A stretch of DNA of 64,000 nucleotides from assembly GCA_947489085.1 (NCBI GenBank), contig CANLCJ010000003.1, positions 109,128 through 173,127 of the forward strand, read 5' to 3'. The DNA is from an uncultured Flavobacteriaceae bacterium. Lineage in GTDB: Bacteria > Bacteroidota > Bacteroidia > Flavobacteriales > Flavobacteriaceae. How positions within the stretch are numbered: position 1 is the first letter of the stretch; every line of letters begins with the position of its first letter. This document shows, piece by piece, positions 37,425-46,149 of the stretch. A model generated the notes under the pieces. That model ran no database searches. It was not told the origin of the DNA and saw only the letters and a program-made list of their open reading frames with translations. Made by a program: the position numbers and the translations under genes.

Positions 37425-38552
37425 ATGTTAACTAAAACAAAAATATATTTATCGTCTCCTCACATGGGTGGTAACGAACAAAGTTTTGTAAAAGAAGCTT
37501 TTGATACAAATTGGATTGCTCCACTTGGTCCTAATGTAAATGGATTTGAAAACGATATACAGTCTTATTTGAATAGTAATAAGCATGTTGCAGCATTAAG
37601 TTCAGGAACAGCGGCTATACATCTTGCATTACAATTGTTAGGGGTTACTAAAGGAGATGATGTTTTATGCCAGAGTTTTACATTTTCTGCATCGGCTAAT
37701 CCTATTATGTATTTGGGTGCCAATCCTATTTTTATTGATAGTGAAACTGATACATGGAACATATCTCCAGAACTACTGGAAATTGCAATTAAAGAAGGCA
37801 TTGAAAAGGGCAAAAAACCAAAAGCCATTGTAGCTGTGCATTTGTATGGCATGCCCTATAAGGTAAAAGAAATTCAAACTATTTCCAATACTTATGGCAT
37901 ACCTGTAGTAGAAGATAGTGCCGAAGCTTTTGGTAGCTATTACAAGGAAAAACCCTGTGGTACGTTGGCTAATCTTGGTATTCTTTCTTTTAATGGTAAT
38001 AAAATTATCACTACATCTGGTGGAGGTGCCTTAATTGCGCCAGATGAAGAAACAAAACAAAAAGCGGTTTTCCTTGCCACACAAGCTAGAGACAACGCGC
38101 CACATTACGAGCATACCAAAGTAGGTTACAACTATAGAATGAGTAATATCTTAGCTGGTATAGGTCGTGGGCAAATGCAAGTACTCGATAAGCACGTTGC
38201 TTTAAGAAGACATAATTATAGTTTTTATAAAAAAGAGTTATCCAAATACAGTCAAATATCATTTTTAGAAGAACCAGAAGGGTTTTTCTCCAACAGATGG
38301 TTAACATGTATAAAAACAGATTCTTACGAAACTCGAGAAGCTATAAGACATGCCTTGTTAGAAGAAGACATAGAATCTAGACCTTTATGGAAACCTATGC
38401 ACATACAGCCTGTTTTTAAACAAAATACAAACTACACAAACGGTGTGTCTGAAGATTTGTTTGATAAAGGATTGTGCCTGCCTAGTGGTTCCAACTTAAC
38501 AGAAATTGATTTAAACAGAATTACAAATATAATTGCTAAAACCCTCATTTAA
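37425..38552 (+). CDS. DegT/DnrJ/EryC1/StrS family sugar aminotransferase
   Basis: A 375-residue PLP enzyme. IYLSSPHMGGNEQSFVKEAF and NWIAPLGPNVNGFE open the domain; the PLP lysine is Lys193 in FNGNKIITTSGGGAL, preceded by EDSAEAFGSYY. The C-terminal SRPLWKPMHIQPVF contacts the sugar nucleotide. Together with the downstream PglF/WbpM-like dehydratase it probably makes a UDP-4-amino-4,6-dideoxy-HexNAc of the bacillosamine type, a common first sugar in flavobacterial glycans. It begins the plus-strand half of the locus. Confidence 0.88.
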   Translation: MLTKTKIYLSSPHMGGNEQSFVKEAFDTNWIAPLGPNVNGFENDIQSYLNSNKHVAALSSGTAAIHLALQLLGVTKGDDVLCQSFTFSASANPIMYLGANPIFIDSETDTWNISPELLEIAIKEGIEKGKKPKAIVAVHLYGMPYKVKEIQTISNTYGIPVVEDSAEAFGSYYKEKPCGTLANLGILSFNGNKIITTSGGGALIAPDEETKQKAVFLATQARDNAPHYEHTKVGYNYRMSNILAGIGRGQMQVLDKHVALRRHNYSFYKKELSKYSQISFLEEPEGFFSNRWLTCIKTDSYETREAIRHALLEEDIESRPLWKPMHIQPVFKQNTNYTNGVSEDLFDKGLCLPSGSNLTEIDLNRITNIIAKTLI

Positions 38553-38553
38553 A

Positions 38554-40506
38554 ATGATTAAAAATTACTTCTCATACTACTCCCAAAAGTATGCTTCGAA
38601 ATGGTTAGTTTTAGCCATAGATTTAGCGCTAGTTATATTAACCTTTTTGTTAGCATATATTGTAAGATTTAGTTTTACTCTAAACTTTGATGTAAATCAG
38701 CTCGCTGTACAATTACCATTAGTTCTTGTAATTGCTGCATTTAGCTTCCTTGTATTTGGTTCTTTTAAGAGTGTAATTAGGCACACTGGATTTACAGATG
38801 TTGTTAATGTATTCAAATCGGTAGCATTAATGACAATTCTTTCTATAGCAATTGTCTTAGTTAATAAATTTACTAATTTTTTACCAAGTTATACAATACC
38901 AAGTTCTATAATAGCAATTCATGCGTTATTATGCTTTGTAGCTCTTAGTGGTGCCAGATTAGTGTTTAAGATTTCTTACAACTATTTAAAGTGTAAATTG
39001 AATACCACTAAAAATATTTTAATTTATGGTGCAGGAGAGTCTGGTATGATTACTTACAATGCGCTTTTAAACAATACATCTGTACAGTATAATGTTGTTA
39101 GTTTTATTGATGATGATGTTAAGAAAAAAGGGAAATTTATAAACAGAGTTCCAATTGTAAAGAATTCGAAAATAGACGAAGACTTTATTAAAACAAACTA
39201 TATAGACGAAATTATAATAGCTTGCCAAACAATGAATTCCAACAAAATCATTAAAATGGTAGATGGATTTATAGATTTAGATATCGCTATTAAAAAAGTT
39301 CCACCTATTGAAAAATGGATCAATGGAGAATTAAACACAAGCCAAATCAAACAGTTTCAAGTTGAAGATTTATTAGGTAGAGCCCCTATACAAATTGATA
39401 ATCCTAATTTATTGAATGAATTTAATGGAGAAACTATTGTTGTAACAGGTGCAGCAGGATCTATTGGTAGTGAAATTACTAAGCAATTAGCTAATTATGA
39501 CGTTAAGCAATTAATACTTATAGATCAAGCAGAATCTGCTTTGTATGATGTTGAACAAGAACTTAAACGTAACGGTAAATATAATTTTGTTGCTATTGTA
39601 GCAGATATAAGAGATGGCTTAAGAGTAGATAGTATTTTTCAAAAATACAAACCAACAATGGTATTTCACGCCGCAGCTTATAAGCACGTTCCATTAATGG
39701 AAGCTTCTCCTTACGAGGCTATTAAAATTAATGTAAATGGCACTAAAATATTAGCAGATACCGCATCCAATTACAATGTTAAAAAATTCGTTTTTGTATC
39801 TACAGATAAAGCTGTAAACCCAACCAGTGTTATGGGAGCAACTAAACGTATGGCAGAGATGTACATTAGCTGTTTACAAAAAGAAAGCAAAACAAAATTT
39901 ATTACCACTCGTTTTGGAAATGTATTAGGATCTAACGGATCTGTAATACCATTATTTAAGAAGCAAATAGAAAACGGAAAGTCACTTACCCTTACACACA
40001 AAGAAATTACACGTTATTTTATGACGATTCCAGAAGCCTCTCAATTGGTTTTAGAGGCTGGAACTATGGGTAAAGGGGGAGAGATCTTTATTTTCGATAT
40101 GGGAGAATCTGTTAAAATATTCGATTTAGCCAAAAACATGATTAAGCTATCTGGTTTACGTTATCCAGAAGATATTGATATCGAAATTACAGGTCTTAGG
40201 CCAGGAGAAAAGCTATACGAAGAATTATTAGCAAATGGAGAAAACACACTTTCTACTTACCATAAAAAAATTATGATAAGCAAAACAAGAATGTTAGAAT
40301 ACTCTAAAGTTAAAACGCAAATTGAAGAACTTTGTATTACAAATCGTTTTCAAAATAATAGTATCGTTTTAAAAATGAAACATTTAATACCTGAATACAA
40401 ATCCAATAACTCCGATTACGAGAAATTCGATAAGCGTGTTCAGATTTATAAAAAAGCAAAAGGTTTAAATGCAATTTCAAGTACAAAAACTTACAATAAA
40501 AATTAG
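38554..40506 (+). CDS. Membrane-anchored UDP-HexNAc 4,6-dehydratase (WbpM/PglF/CapD-like)
   Basis: A 650-residue protein with four N-terminal membrane segments (about residues 15-125), a CoA-binding-like region (GAGESGMITYNALL) and an SDR domain from about residue 294. Seen are TGAAGSIGSEITKQL, YKHVPLMEASPYEA and STDKAVNPTSVMGATKRMAEM, whose Met-x3-Lys form replaces the usual Tyr-x3-Lys as in WbpM/PglF. It forms the 4-keto-6-deoxy intermediate used by the upstream aminotransferase. A TTG at 38533 gives a longer frame, but the ATG at 38554 directly follows the upstream stop. Confidence 0.9.
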   Translation: MIKNYFSYYSQKYASKWLVLAIDLALVILTFLLAYIVRFSFTLNFDVNQLAVQLPLVLVIAAFSFLVFGSFKSVIRHTGFTDVVNVFKSVALMTILSIAIVLVNKFTNFLPSYTIPSSIIAIHALLCFVALSGARLVFKISYNYLKCKLNTTKNILIYGAGESGMITYNALLNNTSVQYNVVSFIDDDVKKKGKFINRVPIVKNSKIDEDFIKTNYIDEIIIACQTMNSNKIIKMVDGFIDLDIAIKKVPPIEKWINGELNTSQIKQFQVEDLLGRAPIQIDNPNLLNEFNGETIVVTGAAGSIGSEITKQLANYDVKQLILIDQAESALYDVEQELKRNGKYNFVAIVADIRDGLRVDSIFQKYKPTMVFHAAAYKHVPLMEASPYEAIKINVNGTKILADTASNYNVKKFVFVSTDKAVNPTSVMGATKRMAEMYISCLQKESKTKFITTRFGNVLGSNGSVIPLFKKQIENGKSLTLTHKEITRYFMTIPEASQLVLEAGTMGKGGEIFIFDMGESVKIFDLAKNMIKLSGLRYPEDIDIEITGLRPGEKLYEELLANGENTLSTYHKKIMISKTRMLEYSKVKTQIEELCITNRFQNNSIVLKMKHLIPEYKSNNSDYEKFDKRVQIYKKAKGLNAISSTKTYNKN

Positions 40507-40518
40507 TAAGTTTTTGTA
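40482..40518 (+). terminator. Hairpin overlapping the end of the dehydratase gene
   Basis: TACAAAAACTTAC (40482-40494) pairs with GTAAGTTTTTGTA (40506-40518), so the left arm encodes the last codons. A short T-rich run follows. It may partly terminate before wza or stabilise the mRNA end. Confidence 0.5.
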
Positions 40519-40548
40519 TTTCTATATTTTAAGATTTAAATAGCTATT

Positions 40549-41316
40549 ATGATAATGTTGCGCTTTTCAAGATTTAGTACCATTTTATGTTTTCTCTCAA
40601 TCAATTTATTATTAACATCATGTTACACTAAAAAAGATGTTGTTTACTTTCAAAATGCAAAAAATTTTGAAACCATAGTAGATACAGATACTTTTAAGGC
40701 TAAATTAAAGATAGGCGATATTTTAAGTGTAAACGTATCTACTTTAGACCTTAATGTAACAAAACCTTATAATTTGGTAGAAGCTGGGGAAAACGCTGAA
40801 TTAATTGATTATTTAATCGATTCTGAAGGAAATATAGATTACCCCGTGTTAGGTAAAATTAAATTGGTAGGTTTGTCTATCGAAGAAGCAAAGAGCCTGT
40901 TTAAGAAAAAGTTTGAAGACGGACAACTGCTAAAAGATCCAGTGGTAATGATTCGTATAAAAAACTATAGAGTTTCTATTTTGGGAGAAGTAGCTCGACC
41001 AGGAGTATACCCTATAACAAGCGAACGCATATCCATTTTAGAAGCTATAGCGATGGCTGGAGATTTAAATTATACAGGTAGACGTAGAGATGTATTGGTA
41101 GTGAGAGATTTTAATGGCTCCAAAACCTACACACAGATAGACTTAACCAGTAAAGAAGTCTTTAACTCCCCTGTTTATTATCTTACCCAAAACGATGTGG
41201 TTTATGTACAACCAAATAATGCGGCAATAAGTAGTGCTTCTGGAGATGCCAGAATAGGTATTATTACCTCTTTAGCAACACTTGTACTAGGTTTTGCAGT
41301 ATTTTTTGTTAGATAA
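40549..41316 (+). CDS. wza: Polysaccharide export outer-membrane lipoprotein (Wza-like)
   Basis: A 255-residue lipoprotein with signal peptide and lipobox LLTSC (Cys25), then YTKKDVVYFQN. The polysaccharide export (Poly_export) domain covers LKIGDILSVNVSTLD to GQLLKDPVVMIRIKNY, and a SLBB-like domain has VSILGEVARPGVYPI. A hydrophobic C-terminal segment (about 233-255) is typical of the Bacteroidota form and may span the outer membrane. It is followed 15 bases later by the Wzc-like kinase gene. Confidence 0.93.
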   Translation: MIMLRFSRFSTILCFLSINLLLTSCYTKKDVVYFQNAKNFETIVDTDTFKAKLKIGDILSVNVSTLDLNVTKPYNLVEAGENAELIDYLIDSEGNIDYPVLGKIKLVGLSIEEAKSLFKKKFEDGQLLKDPVVMIRIKNYRVSILGEVARPGVYPITSERISILEAIAMAGDLNYTGRRRDVLVVRDFNGSKTYTQIDLTSKEVFNSPVYYLTQNDVVYVQPNNAAISSASGDARIGIITSLATLVLGFAVFFVR

Positions 41317-41331
41317 TTTTTTACAACTACT

Positions 41332-43704
41332 ATGACAAACGAAGACTTAACTACACCAGTAAATACAGGGTCTAAGTTCAATTTAAAAAAAGCAATTTCC
41401 TTGTATACAAAACAATGGAAATGGTTTGTTTTATCTATTTTCTTGTTATTGGCGCTTGTGTTTTTGCACTTGCGTTATACAATACCTCAATACCGTGCAT
41501 CATCAGAAATCATGCTGATAAACGATAATGAAGATACACCAACTGATAAGATTTTTGAAGAATTGTCACTTTCAAAAGATAAGGATAACGATCTTATAGA
41601 AGATGAAATACTGGTCTTTAAATCTAGAAATGTTATAAAAAGTGTTGTTAAAGAACTAGGATTAAATGTGCAATACTTTACACAAGGCTTGGTTTTAGAA
41701 ACCGAAATCTATCGTAATCCTCCAGTTAATATAAGTTTTGTAGCTTCAGATTCTATTATAGAACAACAAAGTTTTAATTTCTATATAGACGTTTTGTCTA
41801 ACGAAACATTCAATTACCGTGAGTTCGAAGATCAAGAACCTAAAACGGTAGCCTTTGGCGAAAGCATAAACACAGCAATAGGAGGTATAGTAGTTACGCC
41901 AAGACAGCCAGACGTAAATAGTCTTTCAAGTTCAAGTTTTAGAGTGCAATTAAGTAGAGTTAATGATGTTGTAGAAGATCTTAGAGATCAATTAATTATT
42001 TACCCTTCCCAAAACTCATCAAGAATACTATCGATTAATCTCGAAGACGCTATTATAGACAAGGCCAGAGATATTATCAATACGTTGGTTAAAAAATACG
42101 ACGCGTATTCGGTAGGTATAAAGAATAGAAAATCTGAAGGTACTGTGCTATTAATAGATGAACGTATTAATAGAATAGCGTCCGATTTAATTAATGTAGA
42201 CGATAGTATTGTACGCTTTAAAATAAACAATAAAGTTACAGATGTAAATACACAAGCAGATCAATTTGTAAGCTCAAGTTTTGCAAACGAGCAGCAAATG
42301 CAATCTATCAATACACAATTACGTTTATTAAACTATGCAAAAGAACGTCTTAAAAGCAATTCTGGGGCTTACCAATCTATACCAACAAATCTAGGAGACG
42401 CTTCTATCAGTGCGCTATGTGTACAGTATAACCAATTAATCGTTCAACGCCAAAACTATCTTAAAAGTGCTGGCCAAAATAACCCTGTTGTTCTAGAATT
42501 AGATCAAACCATACGTAACGTAAGAACAAATCTAAAACAGAATATAGAGGCGACACTTCGGTCATTAAATATCCAATTAAATAGTTTGCAGAATCAATAC
42601 CAAAGCTTTAGTTCTAAAATATCTTCGGTACCTGCACAGGAAAACAGACTACGTTCTATAGAGCGCAAACAAGGAATCAAAGAATCTATATACCTATACC
42701 TTTTAGAAAAAAAGGAAGAGGCTATCATATCTCAAACCGTAACATCTTCTAATGTAAAAATTATAGACAGTGCCTATAGTTTAGGTCGCGTATCTCCAAA
42801 CGGAAAAATTCTTTATATAGGTGCTCTGTTTTTAGGATTTGTTATACCGTTCGGGTTTATTTATGTTAAGGATTTATTAGATACTAAAATCCATAATAAA
42901 GAAGATTTAGATGCTATAATTACAGATACACCTATTATTGGAGAAATTCCAAGATTAAGTGGATCGGATAAATTGCTAATTACAAAAAACGACCGTTCCA
43001 TACTCTCAGAGTCTTTTAGAATAATTCGAACCAATTTCGATTTTGTTAGACGAGCCAGACACGTAGACCAGTACAACAATGTTGTTTTTGTAACCTCTAC
43101 GATAAATGGAGAAGGGAAATCTTTTTTCTCTATGAATATGGCACTTACTATGGCTAGTACAGGTAAAAAAGTTTTAATTATAGGAGCAGATATTAGAAAC
43201 CCGAAAGTGTTTTCAGACATCAAAACCGACAACAGGACTTCAGAGAACACAGCTAAGGGACTTACAGAATATTTAATTGACGATGCTGTATCTGTAAAAG
43301 AGACAATACAAAATTATACTGTAAACGAAATTAAATTAGATGTATTACTCTCTGGCAGTATTCCTCCAAATCCAGCAGATGTATTAATGAATGAAAATAG
43401 GTTTAAAATACTTTTCGATACTGTTTCTCAAGATTACGATTATGTTATTGTAGACACAGCACCATCTATGCTAGTTACAGATACGTTGTTAATAAGTAAG
43501 TATGCAGGACATACCATTTATATAACTAGAGCAGGTTACACTGAAAAAGAAATACTAAGCTTTGTTAAAGAACTCAAGGTAAATAAAAAACTTAATGGCG
43601 TAATTTTAGCAGTTAACGATGTAGATCAATCCAACTATGGTTATGGCGCCAAATACGGTTACTACGGAGCGCCAAAAAAGAAGAAATGGTTTTCTAAATC
43701 TTAA
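41332..43704 (+). CDS. wzc: Polysaccharide co-polymerase and tyrosine autokinase (Wzc-like)
   Basis: A 790-residue inner-membrane protein. Two membrane segments (about 35-54 and 488-510) flank a large periplasmic Wzz-type coiled-coil region. The cytoplasmic BY-kinase domain has Walker A TINGEGKSFFSMNMA (about 590), Walker A' VLIIGADIRNPKV and Walker B YDYVIVDTAPSM. The C-terminus is a tyrosine cluster (YGYGAKYGYYG) before KKKKWFSKS, the likely autophosphorylation site. It controls chain length and export together with Wza and ends the plus-strand polysaccharide unit. Confidence 0.93.
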   Translation: MTNEDLTTPVNTGSKFNLKKAISLYTKQWKWFVLSIFLLLALVFLHLRYTIPQYRASSEIMLINDNEDTPTDKIFEELSLSKDKDNDLIEDEILVFKSRNVIKSVVKELGLNVQYFTQGLVLETEIYRNPPVNISFVASDSIIEQQSFNFYIDVLSNETFNYREFEDQEPKTVAFGESINTAIGGIVVTPRQPDVNSLSSSSFRVQLSRVNDVVEDLRDQLIIYPSQNSSRILSINLEDAIIDKARDIINTLVKKYDAYSVGIKNRKSEGTVLLIDERINRIASDLINVDDSIVRFKINNKVTDVNTQADQFVSSSFANEQQMQSINTQLRLLNYAKERLKSNSGAYQSIPTNLGDASISALCVQYNQLIVQRQNYLKSAGQNNPVVLELDQTIRNVRTNLKQNIEATLRSLNIQLNSLQNQYQSFSSKISSVPAQENRLRSIERKQGIKESIYLYLLEKKEEAIISQTVTSSNVKIIDSAYSLGRVSPNGKILYIGALFLGFVIPFGFIYVKDLLDTKIHNKEDLDAIITDTPIIGEIPRLSGSDKLLITKNDRSILSESFRIIRTNFDFVRRARHVDQYNNVVFVTSTINGEGKSFFSMNMALTMASTGKKVLIIGADIRNPKVFSDIKTDNRTSENTAKGLTEYLIDDAVSVKETIQNYTVNEIKLDVLLSGSIPPNPADVLMNENRFKILFDTVSQDYDYVIVDTAPSMLVTDTLLISKYAGHTIYITRAGYTEKEILSFVKELKVNKKLNGVILAVNDVDQSNYGYGAKYGYYGAPKKKKWFSKS

Positions 43705-43761
43705 TACATTGCAACGTTTTTAAATTCAGTTTACTATTATATTATATAGTAGTTGTCACAT

Positions 43762-43881
43762 TTATATGTGGGTTCTACTTAAAAGCTTGTTTATAGTTTC
43801 ATGTAGCCATACGGGCGCTTGGTTACTAAAAATAACAGCCTCATTCCATTTTTTATAAGCGTCATACTTTTTATGGTACAT
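43762..43881 (-). other. Possible gene remnant on the minus strand (39 codons)
   Basis: The minus-strand frame ending at 43762 reads with protein-like character, including HKKYDAYKKWNEAVIFSNQAP and VWLHETINKLL. It stays open back past its first Met into the following gene's 5' end. It is too short to call a gene. It may be the tail of a former neighbour lost by rearrangement; I do not recognise it. Confidence 0.25.
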
Positions 43882-43884
43882 TTG
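43877..43884 (+). promoter_or_regulatory. Candidate -7 element of the heme-motif lipoprotein gene
   Basis: TACATTTG matches TAnnTTTG 32 bases upstream of the ATG at 43916. No TTTG is found at the expected -33 distance, so activation by a factor or a weak promoter is possible. Confidence 0.4.
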
Positions 43885-43915
43885 GTCTAAACCAACCGTA
43901 ATAACCCTAAAAAAT

Positions 43916-45490
43916 ATGAACACAAAACAAAGAGGTCGTTTTACAGCATTTTTGCTGCTAGGCGTGTTAATAGCATCCGTATCGTGTAAAAAAGGCGATA
44001 AAAAAATAATTAAAGAAGTCGAAGAACTTCTAACAGTTACAGATTATGCCCTAGCAGTAAACCTTAAAAGTAGTAAAGTACCCAAAGGTCCTAAAGCTAA
44101 AGCTACCAGACCAGAACTATATGGTTTAGCTTGGCAACAATTTATAGCATTAAATTGGCCAGTAGCAGATCCTACAACTCCAGGAAACAGAGGTAAGGCA
44201 AATACAAGTAAAAGTTTTTTAAATATTACAGCAGCAAATACCCCCACAGTGGTTTGGAGTACTTATGCGAGTAAAGCAGAAGTATTTGGGCCAGAATACC
44301 AGACAACATTACCAGCCTGGAATACCTTAGCTTTACCAAAATACTCTTACCATAACTCAGTTACGGCCAAATCTACTGGAGACAGCTTTTCACTCTTTAA
44401 TAACTTAGATGAAAATAATGAAATAGGCGAAGCTACAGTGTGGGCTGGTGTAAAAAAGGGAGATACCATAGGCGGAAGCCAGGTGCTTTACGAAGCTAAG
44501 ATGAATGAAACAGAATACACTTACATACGCAACCATAATCTTCAAAATGTTAACACCGTAAAAACTTGGGTAGGAAAAACCAAGAACGACTTAAATACTT
44601 ATGGTGGTACATGCGAAACAACTGCAGCTGCAACACAACAGAATATTTGTTTTCCTTGTGCAGATGAAGCTTCAGAAGGTGTTATAGAAATAAAAGCAGC
44701 ATGGCGAGAGTTAGAATCTGGCATCGACACTCCCGGACGTTTTTATACTAAAGACGTTATTATTTACGAGAAAAACAGTCAAGGCAAAACAGTATATACA
44801 AATAAAACATATGCACTAATAGGCTTACATATTATTAGAAAAACCGAAAATTACCCCACTTTTATTTTTACAACTTTTGGACATGTAGATAATATAAAAA
44901 ATGGAATTTATTACAATAACGAAATTGCTTTAGGGCACGCAACACCTCCATATTATCAATATTACGATAAAAATGGTAATATAGATACAACAAGCTATCC
45001 TAACCATAAATATGTAAAAACGGGCAATATTCCAGTAGAAAGCCAAGATGAAATACACCCAATAGCAGCCGATTTAAAAGTATTTAACAGTGAAGTACAA
45101 AAACGAATAAACACCGCAAATCCAGAGTCGGTATGGCAATATTACGAATTGTTAGGATTGCAAGCCGTACCCGTAGATTATAAAAACAGAGGCGCAGATG
45201 TCGATTACTATTTAGCAAATAATGTAATAGAAACAGACTATACGCTAAGGGAATTTACAGGTACATTTGGCAAGCCAACAGGCATCCAATTAGAGGTAAC
45301 AAACGTAAATACAAAAGGCGAAACTGTATCTATGGGAGGTTGTATGGGCTGTCATGGCAATGCACAAAAAAAAGGTGGCGATTTTAGTTTTTTAATTAAC
45401 GGTGGCGATAATTTAACACCAGAAACTATAGAGCCACCAATAAATAGTACAAGTTTAGAAAGCGTTAAAGCCTACGCAAAAGATTTATAA
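43916..45490 (+). CDS. Lipoprotein with a single heme-c motif
   Basis: A 524-residue exported protein. The signal peptide ends in a lipobox ASVSC (about Cys24) followed by KKGDKK. The body is rich in aromatic residues and has a segment LAWQQFIALNWPVADPT that I remember from uncharacterised bacterial proteins near cytochromes. Close to the C-terminus is GGCMGCHGNA, in which Cys476, Cys479 and His480 form a CxxCH heme-c site. So it is probably a periplasmic or surface mono-heme protein, redox partner or peroxidase-like, of unknown substrate. Two more genes follow in the same direction. Confidence 0.72.
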   Translation: MNTKQRGRFTAFLLLGVLIASVSCKKGDKKIIKEVEELLTVTDYALAVNLKSSKVPKGPKAKATRPELYGLAWQQFIALNWPVADPTTPGNRGKANTSKSFLNITAANTPTVVWSTYASKAEVFGPEYQTTLPAWNTLALPKYSYHNSVTAKSTGDSFSLFNNLDENNEIGEATVWAGVKKGDTIGGSQVLYEAKMNETEYTYIRNHNLQNVNTVKTWVGKTKNDLNTYGGTCETTAAATQQNICFPCADEASEGVIEIKAAWRELESGIDTPGRFYTKDVIIYEKNSQGKTVYTNKTYALIGLHIIRKTENYPTFIFTTFGHVDNIKNGIYYNNEIALGHATPPYYQYYDKNGNIDTTSYPNHKYVKTGNIPVESQDEIHPIAADLKVFNSEVQKRINTANPESVWQYYELLGLQAVPVDYKNRGADVDYYLANNVIETDYTLREFTGTFGKPTGIQLEVTNVNTKGETVSMGGCMGCHGNAQKKGGDFSFLINGGDNLTPETIEPPINSTSLESVKAYAKDL

Positions 45491-45663
45491 AGCATTATAC
45501 TTAAGGGGTATAATTTAATTTTCTCAAGTAGAATCTACTGCATAACATACTTTGCAGTAGATTTTTTTTAGTTTTAAATTAAACCATTTAAAAACTAATA
45601 TGTCTATACTTATAACGACCTTGTTTTAAAAACTATAGTTTTATCATAGCAGGTATGCGTAAA

Positions 45664-45671
45664 TAAGTTTG
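45664..45671 (+). promoter_or_regulatory. Candidate -7 element upstream of the DUF6702-like gene
   Basis: TAAGTTTG matches TAnnTTTG 26 bases before the ATG at 45697. The -33 region has only TTTTA, a weak match. It could drive the two-gene unit of the DUF6702-like protein and the sulfatase fusion. Confidence 0.4.
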
Positions 45672-45696
45672 TAATTCTAAATCCCGTCTATAAATT

Positions 45697-46137
45697 ATGA
45701 AACTATATCTCATTACTGTATTATCTTTATTAGTTCACGGTGGTAACGTATCAATATTTACGCTTACAAAGACCAATAACGAGATATACATTACCGTAGA
45801 TTTGGAAATTGAAGACATAAAAAAAGCATTTCAAACTAGTGCGAGTATAGAAAATGATAGCTTAATTGTAGCATATTTAAAGTCTCATACAGCATACTAT
45901 GTTAACGAGAAAAAAGTTGAGCTTATTAATTATAAAGTAACAAGAGACCAACATCATATTTCAATACAAGCTGTAGTAGACAAAGTGCCTAAAGCCATAG
46001 AAACATTAAAAATTGAAAACACCGTATTGTTCGAAACAAGTAAGAATCATTCTAACATTATAAAAGTAAGATTAGACGATAACCACAGAGACTTTCTAAT
46101 AAATGCAGCACGCCCTATTTTAAACCTTAACCTATAA
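45697..46137 (+). CDS. Small exported protein, DUF6702-like
   Basis: A 146-residue protein with a short, weak N-terminal hydrophobic segment (MKLYLITVLSLLVHGG). The body NEIYITVDLEIEDIKKAFQ, then IVAYLKSHTAYYVNEKKVEL, resembles DUF6702 proteins, small Bacteroidota proteins with an Ig-like or beta-sandwich plan that are often adjacent to exported hydrolases. The resemblance is by eye. It ends 12 bases before the sulfatase fusion, so the two are likely co-transcribed. Confidence 0.6.
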   Translation: MKLYLITVLSLLVHGGNVSIFTLTKTNNEIYITVDLEIEDIKKAFQTSASIENDSLIVAYLKSHTAYYVNEKKVELINYKVTRDQHHISIQAVVDKVPKAIETLKIENTVLFETSKNHSNIIKVRLDDNHRDFLINAARPILNLNL

Positions 46138-46149
46138 CCCAATTGTATT

